A stretch of 64,000 bases of DNA from the NCBI RefSeq assembly GCF_022180385.2, contig NZ_BQME02000001.1, forward strand, positions 2,067,678-2,131,677, read 5' to 3'. Of this stretch, positions 36,215 through 44,023 are shown piece after piece. Source of the DNA: Paenibacillus sp. L3-i20. GTDB taxonomy: Bacteria > Bacillota > Bacilli > Paenibacillales > Paenibacillaceae. The translations under genes were made by a program, and so were the position numbers. How positions within the stretch are numbered: the first letter of the stretch is position 1; the number at the start of each line of letters is the position of its first letter. The notes under the pieces are model-generated. The model ran no database searches, had not been told where the DNA came from, and saw nothing but the letters and a program-made list of their open reading frames with translations.

Positions 36215-36949
36215 ATGAAAGTAAAAGAAGTTGCAGATCTAGTAGGGATCAGTGTGCGCACACTGCATCATTATGACGAAATTGGCTTACTTGTTCCAGA
36301 CCAATTGACAGAGTCCGGTTATCGTATCTATTCGGAGCAGAACTTGGAGCTGTTGCAACAAATTTTATTTTTCCGCGAACTTGATTTTCCTTTAAAAAAG
36401 ATAAAAGAAATCATCTTAAGTCCGTCTTTTGACAGACTCGAAGCTCTAACTATGCATGAGAAAATGCTGCAAGAGAAGCGCAGCCAGCTTGATCGGCTCT
36501 TGAAGACGGTAGCGAAGACGATACAACATGCCAAAGGAGGCATTACAATGTCCAATAAAGAAAAATTTCAAGGTTTTGACTTTAGCAACAACCCTTATGA
36601 ACAAGAGGCAAGAGAACGTTGGGGCGGTAAAGTAGTAGATGATTCTAATGCAAAGCTTAATGCAAAGAAGGACAAAGAAGGGTTTCAGGAGACGTTTAAT
36701 GAGCTCTATCGTAAGCTTGCTGCTGTACGCCATGAAGGTCCTGCATCTGTTGCAGCGCAAACGACGATTGGCGAATGGTACGTATTGCTGAATAAAATGG
36801 GCAGCTATTCCTTTGAAGCATTCAAAGGACTTGGCCAAATGTATGTTGACGATGAGCGTTTTACGAAAAACATTGATCAATTCGGCGAAGGACTAGCGTT
36901 ATTCATGCGAGATGCTATGGCTGTTTACGCGGACAATCGGCAAAACTAA
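36215..36949 (+). CDS. MerR-family regulator with TipAS antibiotic-recognition domain
   Basis: The 244-residue protein has a MerR winged helix (MKVKEVADLVGISVRTLHHY, DEIGLLVPDQLTESGYRIYS), a dimer helix to about residue 110, and a TipAS domain (residues about 120-244; EEARERWG-like QEARERWGGKVVD, FNELYRKLAAVRHEGPAS). TipAL proteins capture thiopeptides and other drugs and activate their own promoter. The promoter at 36158-36188 has the required spacing. An internal start for a free TipAS form is possible at the ATG encoding MSNKEKFQGF (about 36548), which has GGAGG upstream. Confidence 0.9.
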   Translation: MKVKEVADLVGISVRTLHHYDEIGLLVPDQLTESGYRIYSEQNLELLQQILFFRELDFPLKKIKEIILSPSFDRLEALTMHEKMLQEKRSQLDRLLKTVAKTIQHAKGGITMSNKEKFQGFDFSNNPYEQEARERWGGKVVDDSNAKLNAKKDKEGFQETFNELYRKLAAVRHEGPASVAAQTTIGEWYVLLNKMGSYSFEAFKGLGQMYVDDERFTKNIDQFGEGLALFMRDAMAVYADNRQN

Positions 36950-36961
36950 TGTATACTTTGT

Positions 36962-37007
36962 AAGGCTCCCATCTTCCACGGAAGATTGGGGGCTTTACTT
37001 TTTTTAG
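36962..37007 (+). terminator. Terminator after the MerR gene
   Basis: AAGGCTCCCATCTTCC and GGAAGATTGGGGGCTTT arms pair imperfectly and are followed by a T-rich run. Confidence 0.75.
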
Positions 37008-37074
37008 TTGACCATATGATTTAGGCGGGATTATGCTCATTATATGTCTATAACGACTGACTGCAGGAGGCTGC

Positions 37075-38229
37075 ATGAGAATAACGAGGAAGATAGCAGA
37101 TCTTATTGTAAATAAGACGAAAGAATTAACTCAGCTGAACATGAATGTAATGGACAAGCATGGCATCATTATTAGCTCGAGTGACCCAGTGAGAATTGGC
37201 ATGCTTCATGAAGCAGCAGCAGAGGTTGTACGCCGGGGTGAGGAACTGACTGTTACTGAGGCACAGGCTGGTCGATGGGCTGGAAGCAAGCCCGGTATTA
37301 ACATGCCTATCTATTTCCATACGGAAGTTGTTGGTGTTATTGGTATTACGGGACATGAGACTGAGGTTGTACCTTTTGGACGCGCTGTTCGCATGATGAC
37401 GGAATTATTGTTGCAACAATCCTATTTGTCTGAGCAAGTGGAGATGAAGGAACGCTCCAAAATGTATTTAGTGCAGGAGCTGATTACTAGCACGAATGTA
37501 GATCAAACGACAAGGGATGGTCTCTATACAAGAGGGGATCTTCTTGGTGTTGATCTACGATTGCCGCGGGTTATTTTTCTTATTCAGTTGACTCCGCTTG
37601 ATGATACGAAAGAATATGTTGTACGATTCAAAGAAATTGAAGCATTGTTTCCAAACCCGAAAGAAACGCTTGTTGCCCAGATCGGACGAGGCCGCTGGAT
37701 GATTCTTGCTGATGCTTCAGTGTACAAGACGAGTCGGCATGCCAAAAAAGCACTGTTAGATATCGCATCTAAGATTACTTCTTTGCTTACAGAATGGTTT
37801 CATACTGCTGTGCATGTGGCAATAGGTAGATTGTGTACCGATATTAAGGATGTTGGTGAATCATTTATCGATACGGTCAAGATGCTGGACATTGCAAGAA
37901 AGGAAACACAAGGAGGAGCAATACTTCATAGTGAAAATTCTGCTCTTCAACTGATTTTGTCGGAGGTTACAGAAAGTTCAGCAAGGCAGCTCATCGTACA
38001 AGTGCTTGGTGAGCTTGTGCAGCATCCCAATCTGCTTGAAACGTTGCAAGCCTTTTATGATCATGATATGAATTTCAATGCAACTGCGAGTGCACTTGGC
38101 ATTCATCGCAATACGTTGTTATATCGTTTAGAACGTGTGACCACCTATATTGGAGAAGACCCGCGTCAGTTCAAGCAAGGGATGCGTATACAACTTGCCC
38201 TTATGCTATATCGAATTAAGGAAACGTAA
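37075..38229 (+). CDS. cdaR: CdaR-type sugar-diacid/glycerate regulator
   Basis: The 384-residue activator has an N-terminal diacid-recognition domain (PF05651-like): LTQLNMNVMDKHGIIISSSD, GRWAGSKPGINMPIYFH and VVGVIGITGHE. It has a central GGDEF-like fold and a C-terminal PucR/CdaR HTH (NFNATASALGIHRNTLLYRL). CdaR proteins sense glycerate, glucarate or galactarate and activate catabolic genes. The neighbours are a glycerate kinase and a GntP-family permease, so this is the local activator. AGGAGG precedes the ATG. A large palindrome separates it from the kinase gene. Confidence 0.92.
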   Translation: MRITRKIADLIVNKTKELTQLNMNVMDKHGIIISSSDPVRIGMLHEAAAEVVRRGEELTVTEAQAGRWAGSKPGINMPIYFHTEVVGVIGITGHETEVVPFGRAVRMMTELLLQQSYLSEQVEMKERSKMYLVQELITSTNVDQTTRDGLYTRGDLLGVDLRLPRVIFLIQLTPLDDTKEYVVRFKEIEALFPNPKETLVAQIGRGRWMILADASVYKTSRHAKKALLDIASKITSLLTEWFHTAVHVAIGRLCTDIKDVGESFIDTVKMLDIARKETQGGAILHSENSALQLILSEVTESSARQLIVQVLGELVQHPNLLETLQAFYDHDMNFNATASALGIHRNTLLYRLERVTTYIGEDPRQFKQGMRIQLALMLYRIKET

Positions 38230-38264
38230 TAATAAGCACAAAAATGTAAAATGTGAATTGGTTT

Positions 38265-38310
38265 AAACGCACAAGAAAGCGCTTTATATAAAGCGCTTTC
38301 TTGTGCGTTT
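38265..38310. promoter_or_regulatory. Perfect 46-nt palindrome; terminator with cre-like cores
   Basis: The left arm (38265-38286) and right arm (38289-38310) are exact 22-bp complements around TA, followed by a weak T-run (TTTTG). Each arm contains AAAGCGCTTT, the core of CcpA cre sites. It could therefore end the cdaR transcript and also mediate catabolite repression of glxK-gntP. The terminator reading is the more conservative one. Confidence 0.7.
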
Positions 38311-38391
38311 TGTACATTGTTGATGCTTAGTAGACTCTTCTATAATGAGAACTATCAAGAAGAAGGTTGCTGCATGAGGGGGTTGTAAAGG

Positions 38392-39525
38392 ATGAAAGTT
38401 GTAATTGCACCAGATTCGTTCAAAGGCAGCTTATCTGCACTAGAAGCGGGTGCTGCTATAGAAAGAGGGATTAGAAAGGTTTTACCTGAAGGCGTTATCA
38501 AAGTAATTCCAATGGCAGATGGCGGCGAAGGAACGATGGATTGTTTAATCAGCTCGACTAAGGGAAGGTTTGTCAGCGAATCCGTCGTTAATCCTTTGGG
38601 ACGACTAATCGATTCGGGCTATGGCATATTGGGAAATGGCACAACGTGCATTATTGAGATGGCGATGTCCTCCGGTTTGTATTTAATTGAAAGGTATGAG
38701 CGTAATCCACTGCTCACGACAACGTTTGGTTTCGGACAGCTCATTAAAGCAGCGCTCGATCGAGGTTGCCGACAATTTATTCTGGCGTTGGGCGGCAGTG
38801 CTACAAATGATGGTGGAGCAGGAATGCTGCAAGCATTAGGTGCTGAGCTTTTAGATATTGAAAACGAACAAATTGGATTTGGCGGAGGGGAGCTTGAACG
38901 TATCAGCACAATTCGCATTGAAGGGATGGATGCACGCTTAAGCGAGTGCGAGTTCATTATCGCTTGCGATGTCGACAATCCATTTATCGGTGAGAAAGGC
39001 GCTTCTGCTGTATTTGGTCCTCAAAAAGGTGCTACGACAGAGATGGTAGGGCAGCTTGACAGCAACTTGGAGCATTTCGCCAATGTCATCAACAATACGC
39101 TTGGAATAGCGATTCACGATATTCCGGGTACCGGTGCTGCTGGAGGTCTTGCTGGCGGGATACTTGCTTTCCTGAATGGCAAGCTGGAATCCGGTGTATC
39201 TATAGTAGCTCGGGTATCTGAACTTTCTAATGCAATGGAGGACGCTGACCTTGTTATTACTGGAGAGGGGAGAGTAGATGCCCAGACGGTTAGAGGAAAG
39301 ACACCTTACGGGGTCGCAAAAATAGCGAAGTCGCATAATGTGCCCGTCATTATATTAGCAGGTTCTATTGGAGAGGGAGTAGATGTCCTCTATGAATATG
39401 GTGTTTCAGCTGTGCTCAGTATCGTAAATCGACCTATGACGCTGGAAGAAGCGATGGAGGAGACGGATACACTTTTGGCAGCAGCATCTGAGCAAGTCAT
39501 TCGGATCATCCAATCAAAAGTATAG
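38392..39525 (+). CDS. glxK: Glycerate kinase (GlxK/GarK family), copy 2
   Basis: The 377-residue enzyme has MKVVIAPDSFKGSLSALEAG, MADGGEGTMD, LALGGSATNDGGAGMLQALG, GTGAAGGLAGGIL and VITGEGRVDAQTVRGK. All the glycerate kinase motifs are intact, closer to consensus than copy 1 (IAPDSFKGSL against IPSGFKESL). It phosphorylates D-glycerate from glucarate/galactarate or glyoxylate routes. The kinase and the GntP permease are separated by 12 bp and lie behind cdaR, forming a compact glycerate-use unit. The ATG 38392 is preceded by AGGGGGTTG. Confidence 0.93.
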   Translation: MKVVIAPDSFKGSLSALEAGAAIERGIRKVLPEGVIKVIPMADGGEGTMDCLISSTKGRFVSESVVNPLGRLIDSGYGILGNGTTCIIEMAMSSGLYLIERYERNPLLTTTFGFGQLIKAALDRGCRQFILALGGSATNDGGAGMLQALGAELLDIENEQIGFGGGELERISTIRIEGMDARLSECEFIIACDVDNPFIGEKGASAVFGPQKGATTEMVGQLDSNLEHFANVINNTLGIAIHDIPGTGAAGGLAGGILAFLNGKLESGVSIVARVSELSNAMEDADLVITGEGRVDAQTVRGKTPYGVAKIAKSHNVPVIILAGSIGEGVDVLYEYGVSAVLSIVNRPMTLEEAMEETDTLLAAASEQVIRIIQSKV

Positions 39526-39537
39526 GGGGAACTTAGA

Positions 39538-41007
39538 ATGAAGACGGAAATTAGCCAAGAAGTTATTCAGCTAGGGCCAATTATTCTAGGCTTGTTGTTC
39601 GCTTGTATTCTATTTATCGTATTTGCCACTGCCAAGTGGAAGCTCCATCCGTTTCTTTCTATAATAGCGTCTACGTACATCTTCGCGCTGGGGACAAATC
39701 TAATCGGCAAGCTGTCCGGACAAGAGGTTCCCATTATCGCGGATATCGGGGCAACGATAACATCAGGCTTCGGTGGCATTATTGCGAGCATTGGTCTCGT
39801 CATTATTTTCGGAACGATCATTGGTAAAGTGCTTGAGAAGACGGGTGCAGCAATCAAAATGGCTGAAGTTGTTCTACGTTTATTGGGAGACCGTCACCCA
39901 GCCATAGCAATGTCCATTATTGGATGGATTGTATCGATTCCAGTATTCTGCGATTCTGGCTACGTTATTTTGTCCTCACTGAAGAAATCACTTGCAAAAC
40001 GGTCTGGTGTTAGTGTGGTTACACTATCAGTTGCTTTATCGACTGGCTTGTATGCTACGCACACACTTGTACCGCCAACGCCTGGACCAATAGCGGCTGC
40101 AACCAATGTAGGTATCGGGTCATCAGGCCTTTTCTGGGTAATCATTATCGGTATTATCGTATCGATTCCAGTAGCACTAGCGGGACATATTTGGGCTCGT
40201 ACAGTAGCAAGCAAGCTTCCTACATCATTAGATGAAGCAACAGAAACATTTGAAGAGTATAAAGCAAGATTTGGTAAGTTGCCATCAACATGGGCTGCAT
40301 TTGGTCCAATTGCTCTGCCTCTTCTATTGCTTGCTCTTGGTTCAATCGCTAATTTCCCAATCGGTACAGATGTAGATGGCAACAAAGAAATGTTAATGAG
40401 AGGCTTTGCTCACACACTCTTTACTTTTTTAGGGGCTCCAGTTAATGCTTTGTTCGCAGGCGTATTGCTTGCTATCTTCACCTTGCTGCCTAAACGTGAC
40501 GAGGAGAATTTGACTAAGCTGATGGGTGATGGCCTTCTTGATGCAGCGATCATTATTATGATTACTGGGGCAGGTGGAGCACTTGGATCGGTCATTAAAG
40601 CAACACCTATTGCAGATTATGTTAAGTCGTTAGTATCAGACAATGCAGCTATGGTCGGTGTAGGTGCATTGATTTTGGCCTTCCTTATTGCCGCGGTATT
40701 AAAAACAGCTCAAGGCAGCTCAACGGCAGCGCTAATTATAACATCGACGATCATGATGCCATTGATGCCCTCATTGGGATTGATGGAAATGATGGGTACG
40801 GTACCGCTGGGACAGATTTTGACGGTAATGGCTATCGGCTCTGGTGCGATGGCGGTCAGTCACGTAAACGATTCTTACTTCTGGGTTGTATCGCAGTTCT
40901 CGGGCATGAATTTGAAAACTGCCTACAGAGCACAAACGATGGCTACTTTAGTACAAGGTCTGACAGGTATCATCGTAGTGTGTATTCTAGGTGCGATCTT
41001 CCTATAA
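39538..41007 (+). CDS. GntP-family permease, likely glycerate or sugar-acid importer
   Basis: The 489-residue protein has about 12-14 membrane helices and the GntP/CitMHS signature regions. These include IPVFCDSGYVILSSLKKSL, ATHTLVPPTPGPIAAATNVG and a late AVSHVNDSYFWVVSQFSGM. The TPGP loop and the SHVNDSYFW motif are characteristic of the gluconate permease family. It lies 12 bp after the glycerate kinase and is regulated with it, so glycerate is the most likely substrate. GGGGGAA precedes ATG 39538, and a terminator follows. Confidence 0.92.
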   Translation: MKTEISQEVIQLGPIILGLLFACILFIVFATAKWKLHPFLSIIASTYIFALGTNLIGKLSGQEVPIIADIGATITSGFGGIIASIGLVIIFGTIIGKVLEKTGAAIKMAEVVLRLLGDRHPAIAMSIIGWIVSIPVFCDSGYVILSSLKKSLAKRSGVSVVTLSVALSTGLYATHTLVPPTPGPIAAATNVGIGSSGLFWVIIIGIIVSIPVALAGHIWARTVASKLPTSLDEATETFEEYKARFGKLPSTWAAFGPIALPLLLLALGSIANFPIGTDVDGNKEMLMRGFAHTLFTFLGAPVNALFAGVLLAIFTLLPKRDEENLTKLMGDGLLDAAIIIMITGAGGALGSVIKATPIADYVKSLVSDNAAMVGVGALILAFLIAAVLKTAQGSSTAALIITSTIMMPLMPSLGLMEMMGTVPLGQILTVMAIGSGAMAVSHVNDSYFWVVSQFSGMNLKTAYRAQTMATLVQGLTGIIVVCILGAIFL

Positions 41008-41016
41008 TACTAACTT

Positions 41017-41066
41017 GAAAAGAACCTTCTATCTCGCTTTTATGGCGGGCTGGAAGGTTCTTTTCT
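41017..41066 (+). terminator. Terminator of the glxK-gntP unit
   Basis: GAAAAGAACCTTC and GAAGGTTCTTTTC are perfect 13-bp arms, followed by TTTTG. Confidence 0.85.
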
Positions 41067-41202
41067 TTTGATATTCATGCCCTATGTAACATTTTATACA
41101 TGAAATATAGTTTGAATTGTAACATTTCGTTAGTGAATGATAGCCCAAATAGATATACGATTATTGCATAAGCACAATAGTTGAAGGAGAAACCGAGGGA
41201 CT

Positions 41203-41847
41203 ATGGTTAAAAACAAAAGGCTTTATGGACTAGTTATATTTGTTGCCTTTGTATTTATAAATTATGTTGTATATATGTATTTCTTTCGTGATCCCGACGC
41301 ATCCCGATTTTTAAGTCACAAAAGCGTAAAACGTCCCCCTGATGTTGAGCTGTGGTTAAACGTTATGCGTGTCCATGCGATTTTGGCATGTGTTGCGATG
41401 ATAGTAGGGATAACGAATTTTTCAAAGCGATTTCTTCGTTCGTTTCCAAAGTGGCATAGAATTAACGGCTACTTGTATTTAATTTGTGTGTTCTTTGTCG
41501 TTCTTTCTTCAGGTTATATGGCGCCGTACTCAACTGGCGGCAAAATAAACAGTGTGGCGTTTAATTTGTTAAGTATGGTTTGGTTCGCAATGACAGTTAT
41601 AGCTATCATAAAAATAAGGAAGAAGCAATTGGATCAGCATCGCAAATGGAATATTCGCAGCTATGCCTTTTGTTTCACTAATATGTTCATTCATTTGTAT
41701 AGCTCGATCTTGCACTACGGATTTGGGGTCTCTTATGTTGAGAGCTATACGATCGGTATTTTTGCTACGATTCCCACATTATTTATTTTGGCTGAGTATG
41801 TCATAAAAATGGTCCTTCCAACCGCTGCTAAGCCTCTAAAGCTGTAA
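41203..41847 (+). CDS. DUF2306-like membrane protein
   Basis: The 214-residue protein has seven predicted helices with conserved histidines at helix ends: MRVHAILACVAMIVGITNFS, KWHRINGYLYLICVFF, HRKWNIRSYAFCFTN and LYSSILHYGFG. The pattern (WHR.NGYLY … QHRKWNIRSYA) matches DUF2306/YozB-like proteins, whose role is unknown but whose spaced histidines suggest haem or redox function. Its 3' end overlaps the convergent kinase gene by 20 bp. A strong AAGGAGA precedes the ATG. Confidence 0.8.
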   Translation: MVKNKRLYGLVIFVAFVFINYVVYMYFFRDPDASRFLSHKSVKRPPDVELWLNVMRVHAILACVAMIVGITNFSKRFLRSFPKWHRINGYLYLICVFFVVLSSGYMAPYSTGGKINSVAFNLLSMVWFAMTVIAIIKIRKKQLDQHRKWNIRSYAFCFTNMFIHLYSSILHYGFGVSYVESYTIGIFATIPTLFILAEYVIKMVLPTAAKPLKL

Positions 41848-42784
41848 TAGGAGCAGAATTGCCTATCTCTCTTAGAGCAAGTAGAACAGAGCCTTCAACA
41901 GGCTTAAGCTTAGGCGAAGTAACGACATAACGCTTATTGTTGCCGCTCGTTAGTAAGTCTTTGAGCAAATTGGATAGGTAAGCACTAGTTATAACACTGC
42001 CGATAAAAGCAACTTCAACCTCATCAGTTGAAAAGGCGGAGCCTATCATCTCAATGCCGGTTTTTAGTTGCTCGGCAGCTCGTCTACAGGTTACCTTCGC
42101 AACAGAACTACCACCTTCTGCGGCGGTGGTAACAAAGGGGGCGAAATCTCCGAATTTCTTGTTTCGCGCAAACTTATCGGAATCAAAGCCTGCAAAGGAA
42201 AGTTCTGCCATCTCATGGATGCTGGCTGCTCCCCAATGATGCAGCATATGTTCCACTAGCCATTTATCAGAAGTATCTCTGTTGCCGGCCAAAATCTCAT
42301 AAACAGCTTCATAGGCAATGAAACGAGCGGCACTGGAAGCATAATGATGAAAGTCATAGTTTCTAATTTGTCTGCCTGATTCAGTAATGCCAACTATAAT
42401 CGAACCAGTGCCTGAGATGACGATTATGCCCGGCTTTCCTAATAAAGCCCCCGCATGTGCGGAAGCGGCATCATTAATATGCAGCTTGGGGCAGTCTAAG
42501 CCAGGGAGCAATGTCAGTTCTGATACCCACGATAAATCTTCCGGTGTGTCGTACCCCGCAATTCCAGCAACAAGATGGCGGACATCGCCTGTAGTTCGAT
42601 TAGCGGCAGCCAAAGCATCTGTAATAGCTTTCCTCACATTGTGGACGGCATTTTTGTCTTTGTATATGGATGAAGCGCCATCCCCTTCTACATACGCAAG
42701 CTTTTTCCCTTCGAGATCACATACCATTACCCGAGTATTTGTACCGCCTCCATCAATGCCGATAACAACAGATGTGTTCATCAT
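41828..42784 (-). CDS. BadF/BadG-type N-acetylglucosamine kinase-like ATPase
   Basis: The 318-residue kinase is of the ASKHA fold. Phosphate-1 IGIDGGGTNTRVMVCD lies at residues 8-23, connect and Asp-bearing LHINDAASAHAGALLGKPGI in the middle, phosphate-2 IVISGTGSIIVG after it, and the adenosine motif VAFIGSVITSAYL near the end. Relatives phosphorylate GlcNAc or MurNAc released from cell wall. GGAGG lies 11-14 bases before the two tandem ATG codons. It could act after the GH20 enzyme at 28583-30493, but they are unlinked. The overlap with the DUF2306 gene is tail to tail. Confidence 0.85.
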   Translation of the reverse strand: MMNTSVVIGIDGGGTNTRVMVCDLEGKKLAYVEGDGASSIYKDKNAVHNVRKAITDALAAANRTTGDVRHLVAGIAGYDTPEDLSWVSELTLLPGLDCPKLHINDAASAHAGALLGKPGIIVISGTGSIIVGITESGRQIRNYDFHHYASSAARFIAYEAVYEILAGNRDTSDKWLVEHMLHHWGAASIHEMAELSFAGFDSDKFARNKKFGDFAPFVTTAAEGGSSVAKVTCRRAAEQLKTGIEMIGSAFSTDEVEVAFIGSVITSAYLSNLLKDLLTSGNNKRYVVTSPKLKPVEGSVLLALREIGNSAPITALEA

Positions 42785-42884
42785 GTGAACTTAATCCTCC
42801 TAGTATAATTAGTGATAATTATAAAATAAATATGGAATCTTTTGGTGGAGTTTTATAAAAAGATAGACGGAGGGAAGCCCATGG

Positions 42885-43201
42885 TTGTTGCATTAACGAT
42901 CCGTTAGGAGTGGATCAGCATCTGAGACGTTGGGCGTACAAGCGGATTTAATTATAGAGCTGGATTGGTGGAATGAGCTGGAGCTGCAGAGGATTAAGTT
43001 AGCCTGTACACCTGCCCGTCATTTCTCTGGTCGAAGTAAACGATATGCTCCCTTTGATCTGACTATGATGGAATGCGGACAATATGATGAGAAATGGGCA
43101 GCTATTCATATGCTTCCAGAAGAAGCTGTTCAAGCCCATGAGGATGTACAAGGATAGGTAGTATTGCCGATCCATTGGGGAAGCTTCACCTTGTCCTAAA
43201 A
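42885..43201 (+). pseudogene. Metallo-beta-lactamase-fold hydrolase remnant (NAPE-PLD/UlaG-like)
   Basis: Several in-frame blocks belong to one family but are broken. At about 42897-42930 the frame reads DPLGVDQHLRR; one base is then missing (CGTTGGGCG for CGTTGGGGCG). The next frame reads GVQADLIIELDWWNELEL, then LACTPARHFSGRS. That is followed directly by FDLTMMECGQYDEKWAAIHM, so about 90-100 internal residues are missing. A TAG at 43155 interrupts …EDVQG and VVLPIHWGSFTLS. These motifs fit the beta-lactamase-like domain near RomA/NAPE-PLD. The gene is clearly non-functional. Confidence 0.8.
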
Positions 43202-43298
43202 ACAAATAGACAAAAATTAATATAGCTCAAACGCAATGTCAACCATCATCCCTTTTTTAGCGTTAAATAAGGAAAATGGTGTGTGGAGGTGTAGTTGC

Positions 43299-43822
43299 GT
43301 GGCAAAGAGAGGCGTGAGGGGGAATAGAAGGGATGTAAGGCTTCTTAGTTCGGCTGCGTTTGCTGTATTGGTTAGCCTAGTACTTGCAGGCTGCAATAAG
43401 GCGGCGAAGGAAGAAGTAAAGATAGTGAATCTGGATACTAGCATAGTTATTCCAATGGAAGAGTCAGACCCTGCTTGGCAATTGCCCTCGATAGGTTGAG
43501 TAAAACTCCGACATTTGACGAGTTGATGCCAGAATTGTTGAAGTATAATTCAGAGCAAATGGCAGTATCTTGGAAGACTACTTATGAACAAAATCCCGGA
43601 TGGTTAATGGAGCCGTATGGTCTCGTTTATGCCATTTTAATGTACGAGCCGAGTCTTAACGTTTTAGAGAAGAGTGAGGATCATGTGACGTTGGAGTTTA
43701 GTACCTATATGCAAGTACCTGATCCCGATTCCATCGTAAGTTCACGTATCATGACGGTAGATTTGATGCGATCGGATGAACAATGGAAAATCGATTCGGT
43801 AAGTGAAGAAGTTCTCGCATAG
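43299..43822 (+). pseudogene. Lipoprotein of unknown function, one-base deletion
   Basis: From GTG 43299 (GGAGG 9 bases upstream) the first frame encodes a lipoprotein signal (RLLSSAAFAVLVSLVLAGC). It then reads KIVNLDTSIVIPMEESDPA before ending at 43499. The continuation lies in another frame from about 43475: LAIALDRLSKTPTFDELMPE to the stop at 43822. Adding one T in GCTTGGCAA (about 43477) restores SDPALAIALDRLS and a single protein of about 170 residues. It may be a decayed gene or an assembly error. The C-terminal part looks like a small alpha+beta domain; no family is assigned. Confidence 0.7.
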
Positions 43823-44023
43823 AATCGAACCGCTCCAGCCACAGTAGATGAATAATTATACAGCTGACAACAATAAAATGTGATCAACTATGAATGATAC
43901 TATACTATATTCAAGGTAAATAACCACGATAATTCCCCGAAAACATCTTCCTTGCTCATGTCATATTATGTTCATATTCCTTTTTTATACTGTTAATGTA
44001 AGTAACATACAAAAAGGAGTTGG

